This document shows, in pieces, positions 37,201 to 49,200 of a stretch of 64,000 nt of DNA; the stretch's first letter is position 1; the number at the start of each line of letters is the position of its first letter. The DNA comes from Corbicula japonica (Eukaryota; Mollusca; Bivalvia; Venerida; Cyrenidae): contig JAZAYU010000015.1 in NCBI GenBank assembly GCA_038501625.1, positions 5,912,991 to 5,976,990 on the forward strand, given 5' to 3'. Made by a program: the position numbers and the translations under genes. The notes below the pieces were generated by a model. It did no database searches. It was not told where the DNA came from and was given only the letters and a program-made list of their open reading frames with translations.

Positions 37201-40200
37201 CAGAACGTTTTTTATCTCACTGATATCTAGGTCAAGTTCGAAACTGGGTCCTGTGACCTTGAAATCTAGGTCACTAGGTCAAATTATAGAAAAGCTTGTT
37301 CGCTCTCTAGCAGTCTTAATTTTGGTGCGATCTTCTTTAAACTTTGTCAGAATGTTTATCTCAATAATATCTAGATCAAGTTCGTAACTGGGTCATGTTA
37401 CAGTTAAAATTAGGTCACTAGGCCAAATTAAAGAAAAAGCTTGTCTGCACCCTAGGGGTCTTAATTTTGGTGGGATCTTTTTCAAACTTGGTCAGGATGA
37501 TTATCTCAATGATATCTAGGTCAATTTCGAAACTGGGTCATGTGACCTTGAAATCTAGGTCACTAGATCAAATTATAGAAAAAGCTTGTCCGCACTCTAC
37601 CTGTCTTAATTTTGGTCCAATCTTCGTCAAACTTGGTCAGAATGATTAGCTCAATGATATCTATGTCAAGTTTGTAACTGGGTCATGTGACCTTAAAATC
37701 TAGGTCACTAGCTCTAATTAAAGAAAAAGCTTGTCTTCAGTCAAGCAGTCTTAATTGTGGTCCAATCTTCTTCAAACTTTGTCAGAATGTTTATCTCCAT
37801 GACCTCTAATTCAAGTTTGAAACTGGGTCATTTTACCTTGAAAACTAGGTCAGTAGGTCAAATTATAGACAAAGCTTGTCTCTAGGGGTCTTAATTTTGG
37901 TGGGATCTTTTTCAAACTTGGTCAGAATGTCTATGTCAGTGATATCTAGGTCAAGTTTGTAATTGGGTCATGTGACCTTGAAAACTAGGTCACTACGTCA
38001 AATTAAAGAAAAAGCTTGTCGCACTCTAGCTGTCTTAATTTTGGCGGGATCTTCTTCAAACTTGGTCAGAATGTTTATCTCAATGATATCTAGGTCAAGT
38101 TCGAAACTGGGTCATGTGACCTTGAAATCTAGGTCACTAGGTCCAATTATAGGAAAAGCTTTTCCACACTCTAGTGGTCTTAATTTTTGGTCCGATCTTC
38201 TTCAAACTTGGTCAAAAAATCTTAATGATATCTAGGTCATGTTTGAAAGTGGGTCATGTGACCTTGAAAATCAGGTCACAAGGTCAAAGTATAGAAAAAT
38301 CTTGTCCACACTCTTTCTTAATTGTGGTCGGATCTTCTTCGAACTTGGTCAGAATTGTTATCTCAATGCTATCTAGATTATGTTTGTAACTGGGTCATGT
38401 GACCTTGGAAACTAGGTCAAATTCTAGAAAAAGCCTGTCCGCATTCTAGCAGTCTTAATTTTGGTCCTCTTTTTCAAGCTTGGTCAGAATGTTTATCTCA
38501 ATAATATCTAGGTCGAGTTCGAAACTGGGTCATAAGATACATGAAAAACTAGGTCACTAGGTCAAGTTATAGTAAAACCTTGTCTGCACACTAGTGGTCT
38601 TAAGTTTAGTCTTCATTTTCATTACCAAAAAATCTTGGTTACTTTCTTGAAATTGCCATATTGCATAATAGGTTCCAGAGTTTTTTGGGTTTTTTTTTTA
38701 GGCCACGTTTATTCACTTTCATTTACATATACAATATTACATCAACACATATTTTCATAATTTCCAATATTAATTAACATTCAGATATGTAATATATAAT
38801 TTGTTATTTTGATTTAACGTTATTAATAACATATACAAAATATTAATATTGCAAGCTAAGTGATTTTGGAGTCTAACTATCAGGTAAAGTCTTGTAAAAA
38901 ATATATGTTTAAATAAGTACAAGTACTAGGTCACTAGGTCAAGTTATAGTAAAAGCTTGTCTGCACACTAGTGGTCTTAATTTTAGTCTTCACTTTCATT
39001 ACCATAAAATCTTGGTTCCTTTCTTGAAATTGCCATATTGCATTATAGGTTCCAGAGTTATTGCCCATGAAAGTGCCTAAATTAACTACTGAGACCTTGT
39101 CTGCACAATAGCAGCTTCATTTGAATTTAATCAGACTTGTACAATACTTGAGTTACTATAAGATCTCAGTTCCTTTCTTGGACCAGCTAGATTCCATAAT
39201 GGGTTCCAGAGTTATGGCCCTTGAAAGAGCCAAAGTAAGCTATTTTGACCTTTTATCCACAATAGCAGCTTTATTTTTTGACTTGATTTTACCAAACTTG
39301 CACAAAACTCTTGCAAGCATTGAGCAGTTGTTGACAGGTGAGCGACCCAGAGTCCTATTGACCCTCTTGTTACAAACTTGATGCTGGTACTGCAGACTGG
39401 GTAATGGACTACTTAGGCGGGTCTTGTAGATATGCGAGAATTAGAGGAGGTCCACATACCATCGTCGTCATCGGTTGCAGTTCAGTCATCTGCCCCTGTG
39501 CCCAGGCAGAATTCTGCAGATTTCTGTAAGATGGTTGTAGGCCACTGCTGAAGTAAAAGCGAGGTGCACGTAGTGGAAACGCTGTTAGAGCACAGGCAGT
39601 CGCCAACAAGAACTCTGTAGGAACGCGATAGAAAGCCATGTGAGCTCTGTAGCAACACATTTGTCGCAGTGAGGACACCGTGACATCTCTCTCTTCATGA
39701 AAAATATCTTATTTTTCTTTCCATCTCATGGCGTTCTGGAAAAGTAAACAACGCCATGCGTGGCATCACAGTGGAAACGTGTTCATTCAACATCCTATAG
39801 ATGCAGAAGAGACGAACAGACTGGCACACAAACAATTTCTTAACTAGATACAGTAACAAATGTCAAAAAATCTAATGCATTAGAATCTGTCTTTCCTTTT
39901 GATGCCATCCTGAGTGACATGTGCAATTTTTGTATTGTAAAAATGTAAAGGAAAATAACTCATGGAAAATGATCGACCGACAATTGAATTGGTCTAAGGC
40001 AATCAGATGTCGGCAATAATTGTAACATTATTAGTTATTAGCATTTAATAAAAACTTACTGCAGGAAGATTAGTCTAGCATTTATAAATTTAACAAATTA
40101 ATAGTTTCTGTTGTAATTGAGTGGTACCTTGCAAAAATTAAAAGCAATGGAGAACTGTCACACACAATGTTAAAACATTTGCACTGCTTATTAACAGCGG

Positions 40201-43200
40201 TCAAACACCACAAAATAAAAAATGACAGTTTGTGTAATCAATCAATAATGGATTTTAGATATGGAGGTGCAATGACTTTAATGTTAACACTGGTGAAAAA
40301 TGACACAAATGATTTAAATACCATCTTTATGCTCCCAGAAGAACTTGGGGGAGCTTAAAGTCGCCGGGTTGTCCATCTGTCCGTCTGCCTGTGTGTCAGT
40401 GCTTATGTCCCACATTTGTGTCCGGCCAATAACTTTTTTTATTTGAAGTCAAATTTTAAAATTATTTCACAGAAATGATCACCATAATGAGACGACATGT
40501 CATGCGCAACATTTGGGTCGCTATTTTTAAGGTCAAGGTCACAGCCTGAACAGAATTCAACATCATTCCCTTTAACCGTCACAGGTGCAGGTTTAATTAT
40601 GTCTGATTTTATTGTACTACACCATTTCAAAATTCACCTCAATATTTATACATCTAACCGTATCTGTGACAAAGTACCCATTAATGGAGCATCACCCGTC
40701 TTCACTAGTCTCTTGTTTCTTTAGTTTATTTTGATTTTTTATCTGTAATTCTTGCGGGTTGTCATACCTCAGGGTTGCCAGCGGACTTGAAAAGTCAGGG
40801 AAATCTGAAATTTTTTCAAGGTCAGGGAATTGTCAGGGAATTTTGAAAATTGGTCAGTGAAAAATAAAAATCCTGCAAAGTCAGTGAAAAGTCAGGGAAA
40901 AATAAATTTGAAAGAAAAAAGTTATGTTTTATTAAAGATTGCATTTACAAATTTTCTGTTATGAACCTTTTTTATGCCCCCGCCATGTAATGGCGGAAGG
41001 GCATATAGTGTTCACCCTGGCTGTGTGTGTGTGTGTCAGTGTGTGTGTGTATGTTCGAAAATCGTGTCCGCTCTGTAACTTTGTTATTTCTTATTGGATT
41101 CTAAAATAACTTGGTATGAATGTCTACCATATCAAGACGGTGTGTTGCGTACAATACCCATGCCTGTAGGTCCAAGGTCAAGGTCACTGTTACTAAAAAT
41201 AGAATTTTCTTGTCCGGGCTGTAACTTCCCTATGAATGGAGGGATTTCAAAATTACTTGGCACAAATGTTCACCATGACAAGGCGGTGTGTCGCGTACAA
41301 CACCCATGCCTGTAGGTCCAAGGTCAAGGTCACTGTTACCCTGTACCTAGGTCACCTGGTGATGGATCGATATCCCTGGGCAAGTATGATTTATATTGTG
41401 TACATCAATGCAGATTGGCATATGGATCTAAGAATCTGATATTGGTTAGATGCATATCTCTGTATTATTTAATTTTTACTCACTCAGGAAATGGACCTGG
41501 ACAAGGCTTTGGAAGAGCAGAAGAGAAAAAGAGAATTAATACAGCGAGCTAAAGAAGCAAAAAGACGGGTGGAAGCAGATAAAAGAAAAAACCTTTTAGC
41601 CAAGAAACTAGCACAACAGGGTAAGATTAAATGGAGGCTAAAATATAAAAAAAATGAATTTTGGGGATAATGCTCATTAACCAGCAAAATTTTAGTGAAG
41701 AAATGTATTTATCTTGGGATGCAGTCTTGAGTTCTCTCAAATTTATGCTGTTATTACAAGCATATACTCAAACAAAAGAAAATAACAATTGCATCAGAAA
41801 CTCTGAAATTCAAGGACAATACATATCAAAATTACATAAATTACAGCTATTTTCTAATCTACTAAATGTTGTGGTTATCCGTCACAATTATATCTGCTGT
41901 TTGTAGTTTGTTTTGTTTTTTTGTTTTTTTTTTTAGAAATTCAAGAAAGTCTGTCTCTGTATTTACTTTCTGTTTCAAGATCAAAACATTTTGCTGTATA
42001 ATTTGAAAACCTGACATTATTTTGACAGATGACCATAATTGTAGATAAGTGTTTACACAGTATCTATATTGTTTTCTTAATGCATGAGACAGCTGTTCCA
42101 GAGCTCTGATGCAAATAGTGTTTCCTTTTTAGTGTGTCTATGCTAAGTAAATCAGCATTATATTATACAGCTTGAGCATCCAAACATAAATACAACCTAA
42201 GGACAATATATATCTGCACTTTAATTTGGCTTGCATGAAAAATACTATTGTCAGGCTTTTGAAAGATGCAGCAAAATGTTTTGCCCTTGAAAAAAAGAAA
42301 GTAGACATTAAGGGAGTCTTTCTAAGAGTTGGCTTTTCACATCAGTATTACCTCAGCTACATATTGTAGGTAGATGTGATTGGCTGCTTTTCTACATGTT
42401 ACTTTTGCTAATATGATCTTCACTATTGTGAATGGATGCAAATGGTTTTACCTGTAAAATTGACTTTTGTTTATCTTTTGAGCTGTATGCCTTTCACAAA
42501 AGTGATATATTATTTAGAAAAGGGTTTGTAATTAAATGTGCCAGAGATTATAAAGAGAGTTTTGAGATAATTCTCAAATCTCAAGACTCTGATTGGCTGA
42601 GATGGAGACAAGTCTCCAATTTAGTTAATCAGATCCTTGAGATTTGAGTCTGGTCTGCATTTTCATTGTATAATCTTGGGTCCCGGTCTAATTTTTATTC
42701 CCCCAAAGAGAGGCAGATTAGGAACAGTGTGCCTGTCCATCTGTCCATTTGTGGCTTGCCCTAATTCCAGTCCAGGCCGTTACTTTTTCCTGTATAGAAT
42801 GTTTTAAAATAGCATGCCACCTGTATGCAGCATATGAATGGGATGTGTTGCTTGCAAGACTCTTGTCTCTTCCTCAAAGTTGAAGTTTACTGTTACATCA
42901 CTAAGAAATGCTGCATGTAAGGACCTAAAGGCAGTCTTGTCCAAGCTTATGAATAAATATTTAGGAGGCTATGAGAATAGTAGATAACTGTAAATTCTAC
43001 ACTAGTCAAAAGTTCTAAGTGCACACTTGATAAATGTTGATTTTTCAAATTATTTGATTGAATCTTTCAAAATAGTGTAAATTACAATGAAGAAGAATCA
43101 ATATTCTATTAAAGCACACCAACAAATTTAAGTCTGCTTAACCAGATTAAAAAATAATAACATTTTAGCTCACTTGTACTCAGAGAGCAATTCTCAAGTT

Positions 43201-46200
43201 CATTATCATTGCATCGGCTATCATTTGTGATCGTTTTCTCATCTCTGTATAATTTAAATTTCATGTACATTTAAAGAAAATACTGTAGTTCGCCATTCCT
43301 TTGCACTGAAATATCTTCCTGTAGCTTTGTAATTGTCTGCTGGGCACGACGAGCCAGCGCACTCTTCCCTATTTTATCCATAACGTTTTTACAGGATTTC
43401 AAGGAGAAAATTCCATTTTTTTCACAGTGTTTTATGCCAAAAGTTTTTGAATTTTCTAGCAGTTTGCGATGATGCAGTTCACTATGATAGATGTGTAACA
43501 GCCTTTCCGAACGAAAAAATGCATTCATTTCGATAAAATTGACCAGTTTTCGGACACGCTTTTTGACCAAATAAACGTCATTTTCGAATAATTCGATTGT
43601 AAAGTTTATTGAATTTCTATAAATTTTAGTTTTAAATTTTTATTAAGTGGACACTTATGTAACAAATGTTACACTAATATTTTCGAGTTTACGTTGTTTT
43701 ACGTAAATATTTTAATGACGTTATTGAGTATTATCAGCGTTCCACGTAAGCAACGTAATCAGTCAAGAAAGTAATAACGTTTGATTTTCTTCTTAAATTA
43801 ATAAAATATGCAAAAATAAGGTATTTCTTTTGCATTTACGAAAACCGTCAAGATTTTTTACAACAAATTTGAAGTTGTGCCAGTGAAAAGAATTTTGACG
43901 GCAATGTCGTTGTCTGCTGACGTCAACCGTTAAAGGGTTACAATTTGTTGGTGTGTTTTTCGTGTTTGTCTGGAGTCGGTGAACATGTGAAAAACAAAAA
44001 CGATTGTAAAAAAATTAATTTCGATTGCCGCACGGGGATTACGCATAAATAGCGTATGCCGACCTGGATGACGTAATAAATAAAACATATGCACGGTTTT
44101 CAACAAAAATATTGTTGTTTGATCATAATGAACATTATGTCAAACTTTCATTCAATTAGAATAAGTTTACTTTGAGATATTCAAAATTGAAAAGTGTGCA
44201 CTTAGAACTTTTGACGAGTGTATTCATTCAGTCCTAACATGGCTAAAATTTTCTTTTACACGACTAAAAGAACAAAAGAGAGAAAAAAAGTAGCCTCATA
44301 AGTATCCATTCATTAGAACATCAAGGCTGCAACTTTCTCATGTATTTACTAATTTTTTAAATAACTTGGCATATCAAGGCCTGTGACCCCTCTGCCATTT
44401 ACCTTCATTACATAATATGGCCATCAAGGGCACATCCTGTTTCCCTTGTACGCCTTTAGGGAAAACTTGAAAAAGAAACAAACTTAAAAACTGCTAGTCA
44501 GATTTGGGAAATATTTCACATGAACATTCTTTAGAAGAACCAATACCAAAACTATTCAACATTTCATAAAATAAGGCGAAAAGGACTAGTATTTCCTGTA
44601 TGCATAGGGAAGAATTGTCAAATCTTTTCAAAGACATCTTGTTTGATTTCAAAAATAAAAATGACAGGAACATTCCTTGGAAAATTAGTTCAAGCTGGGA
44701 TTTTTTGTTAACAAATATAGCCACCAAGGAAGTGGGTCTTTTTTTTTTACCTATAATATTATGTTTATTATGGAATCATATTAAAAAATCCTAATTAAAT
44801 CTTCGTCCAAATTGAAAAATATTTCCTTGGAACATTATTTTTTGAAGACCATCTTTTAAAGCTGTTAAAGCTTTTCCCCTTCATAAAAACATGGCTGCCA
44901 GGAATGCAGTACTTGTTACTTGTTCTTCATTTGTTTGGCCTGAAAAGTGTGCTACATGTTTTGACTTAATACTTGGAATTTATCGTATTAATGATAACTC
45001 CTGTTTGACTTTTTAGCTTACCTGAGCTGGCTCAGGGTGAGCTTTTAGGATCGATGAATGTCCGTCGTCCGTCGTCCGTCGTCTGTCGTCCGTCGTCCGT
45101 CGTCTGTCCACACTTAGTTCGTTAACACTCTAGCAGTCACATTTTTGCTCCGATTGTCATGAAACTTGGTCAGGATGTTTGTCCCAATGATTTCTCGGAC
45201 GAGTTCGAATATGGGTCATCTGGGTCCAAAAACTAGGTCACTGTTACTAAAAATAGAATTTTCTTGTTAACACTCTAGCGGTCACATTTTTGCTCCGATT
45301 GCCATGAAACTTGGTCAGGATGTTTGTCCCAATGATTTCTTGGACGAGTTCGAATATGGGTCATCTGGGTCCAAAAACTAGGTCACTGTTACTAAAAATA
45401 GAATTTTCTTGTTAACACTCTAGTGGTTATATTTTTGCTCCGATTGTCATGAAACTTGGTCAGGATGTTTGTCCCAATGATTTCTCGGACGAGTTTGAAT
45501 ATGGGTCATGTGGGTCCTAAAACTAGGTCACTGTTACTAAAAATAGAATTTTCTTGTTAACACTCTAGCGGTCACATTTTTGCTCTGATTGTCATGAAAC
45601 TTGGTCAGGATGTTTGTCCCAATGATTTCTCGGACGAGTTTGAATATGGGTCATCGGCGTCCTAAAACGAGGTCACTGTTTCTAAAAATAGAATTTTCTT
45701 GTTAACACTCTAGCGGTCACATTATTGCTCTGATTGTCATGAAACTTGGTCAGAATGTTTGTCCCAATGATTTCTTGGATGAATTTTAATGTGGGTCATG
45801 TGGGTCCAAAAACTAGGTCACTGTTACTAAAAATAGAATTTTCTTGTTAACACTCTAGCGGTCACATTTTTGCTCGGATTGTCATGAAACTTGGTCAGGA
45901 TGTTTGTCCCAATGATTTCTTGGACGAGTTCGGATATGGGTCATGTGGGTCCAAAAAGTATGTCACTGTTACTTAAAATAGAATTTTCTTGTTAACACTC
46001 TAGCCGTCACATTTTTGCTCCGATTGTCATGAAACTTGGTCAGGATGTTTGTCCCAATGATTTCTTGAACAAGTTCGAATATGGGTCATGTGGGTCCAAA
46101 AACTAGGTCACTGTTACTAAAAATAGAATTTTCTTGTTAACACTCTAGCGGTCACATTTTTGCTCCCATTGTCATGAAACTTGGTCAGGATGTTTGTCCC

Positions 46201-49200
46201 AATGATTTCTCGGACGAGTTTCAATATGGGTCATGTGGGTCCAAAAACAAGGTCACTGTTACTAAAAATAGAATTTTCTATTTAACACTCTAGCGGTCAC
46301 ATTTTTGATTCGATTGTCATGAAACTTGGGCAGAATGTTTGTCCCAATGATTTCTCGGACGAGTTTCAATATGGGTCATCTGGGTCCAAAAACTAGGTCA
46401 CTGTTACTAAAAATAGAATTTTCTTGTTAACACTCTAGCGGTCACATTTTTGCTCCGATTGTCATGAAACTTTGTTAGAATGTTTGTCCCAATGATTTCT
46501 TGGACGAGTTTGAATATGGGTCATGTGGGTCCATAAAACAAGGTCACTGTTACTAAAAATAGAATTTTCTATTTAACACTCTAGCGGTCACATTTTTTTA
46601 TCTGATTGTCATGAAACTTGGTCAGGATGTTTGTCCCAATGATTTCTTGGATGAGTTCGAATATGGGTCATATGCATCCAAAAACTAGGTCACTGTTACT
46701 AAAAATAGAATTTTCTTGTTAACACTCTAGCGGTCACATTATTGCTCTGATTGTCATGAAACTTGGTCAGAATGTTTGTCCCAATGATTTCTTGGATGAA
46801 TTTGAATATGGGTCATGTGGGTCCAAAAACTAGGTCACTGTTACTAAAAATAGAATTTTCTTGTTAACACTCTAGCGGTCACATTTTTGCTCTGATTGTC
46901 ATGAAACTTGGTCAGGATGTTTGTCCCAATGATTCTAGGACGAGTTCGGATATGGGTCTTGTGGGTCCAAAAAGTAGGTCACTGTTACTTAAAATAGAAT
47001 TTTCTTGTTAACACTCTAGCGGTCACATTTTTGCTCCGATTGCCATGAAACTTGGTCAGGATGTTTGTCCCAAAGATTTCTTGGACAAGTTCGAATATGG
47101 GTCATGTGGGTCCAAAAACTAGGTCACTGTTTCTAAAAATAGAATTTTCTTGTTAACACTCTAGCGGTCACATTTTTGCTCCGATTGTCATAAAACTTTG
47201 TCAGGATGTTTGTCCCAATGATTTCTCGGACAAGTTGGAAAATGGGTCATCTGGGTCCAAAAACTAGGTCACTGTTACTAAAAATAGAATTTTCTAGGTA
47301 ACACTCTAGGGGTCACATTTTTGCTCCGATTGTCATGAAACTTGGTCAGAATGTTTGTCCCAGTGATTTCTTGGATGAGTTTGAATATGGGTCATCTGGG
47401 TCCAAAAACTAGGTGACTGTTACTAAAAATAGAATTTTCTTGTTAACACTCTAGCGGTCACATTTTTGCTCTGATTTTCATGAAACTTTGTCAGGATGTT
47501 TGTCCCAATGATTTCTTGGACGAGTTCGAATATGGGTCATGTGGGTCCAAAAACAAGGTCACTGTTACTAAAAATAGAATTTTCTATTTAACACTCTAGC
47601 GGTCACATTTTTGATTCGATTGTCATGAAACTTGGTCAGAATGTTTGTCCCAATGATTTCTTGGATGAGTTCGAATATGGGTCATCTGCATCCAAAAACT
47701 AGGTCACTGTTACTAAAAATAGAATTTTCTTGTTAACACTCTAGCCGTCACATTTTTGCTCTGATTGTCATGAGACTTGGTCTGGATGTTTTTTCCAATG
47801 ATTTCTCGGATGAGTTCAGATATGGGTCATCTGGGTCCAAAAACTAGGTCACTGTTACTAAAAATAGAATGTTCTTGTTAACACTCTAGTGGTCACATTT
47901 TTGCTCCAATTGTCATGAAACTTGGTCAGGATGTTTGTCCCAATGATTTCTCGCACGAGTTTGAATATGGGTCATCTGGGTCTAGGTCACTGTTACTTAA
48001 AATAACTTTGTTGTACTCAGGTGAGCGATAAAGGGCCATCATGGCCCTCTTGTTTTTGTTATGCCCCTTTTTCGTAAGACTTAAATTTAAATAAGTTTTC
48101 CTATTAACGTACTTGGAAGACTTTTATTTGAATCTTAAAATAAGTTGTTCTATTAATGTACTTGGAAAATAACATCTGCATGAAAAAGCTATTTGTGACA
48201 ACAAGAATGATAGGGTCAATCCGGGTAAGTACGGACGGATTTTACACAGGGGCGCATGTATCCACTGTCAATGAAATCAGAATGGTTCCCAATTAACCAT
48301 GCTAACTTCAGTTTATTTGGAACTCATTTGCAACGGACTTTATCGTGCAGTTGTAGTGATACATGCGTCCGAGAAGTGTAAAATAACATCGAAAGGTTTT
48401 TAGGTAAAACGGGGATAGTATGGATGCAGTAGGAAAACTACGGACACCAACAGGGAAACTTTGGACAACCATTAAAATAATGATAAAAGTAATGGGAAAG
48501 TACGGACACATAAAATGTTTACCTGAAATAGGATAAAACCTATTCTGTTGAATATAAGAATTATACCAACACTTTCTTGTGAACTGTTTACAAGTAGTGA
48601 GGAGCAGGATTTTACATAATACATCATATCTATCATGTAGTCTTGAAACACTTCCTTTTCAAATACTAACTTTGAGCTGTGAAAAACAATCATCCAGTTA
48701 AATAACACAGGCTGTAAATAAACCGTAAAGTAGATGAGTTGTCATTTTTCGTTGTCTGTTTACTTTTACAAAAAAACAACAACAAACAAATATAAAAAAT
48801 AGAGCGTTTAAGTTCATTTAGTGGGAAAGAAATGAATATCCGTTCGATTTTAGACATTGCCTTTCAAAACTCTGATCAATATGAAGGATGGTCACGAGGA
48901 TTATTGCTAGGCTATGTCTGGTTTCTCACAATTTATTGAAGTCTCTTAAAACTTAGTTCATTTGATTTCTGAATTTAATGTTACAATTTTCGAAGATTAT
49001 TACCAAGTTTTATAGGAATGATTTTTTAACAGACACATCTAACAAAATGGTCAAAAATGTTTATTCTAATATTATATTGTGATTCGCTAGAGTAATTTGT
49101 GGGCGGGACTTATCTTGCAGCTGGTCAGGGCCGTTTCCGAAGCATTGAACAATTCTTTGTCTTTGTTTTAACTTAAGTTTCATCACGCCAGTATTTTAAT

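Noticed and set aside
37109..38389. Frames with repeated SSSNLVRMFISMISRSSSK peptides
   Set aside because: Artefact of the 145-bp units at 37.1-38.6 kb.
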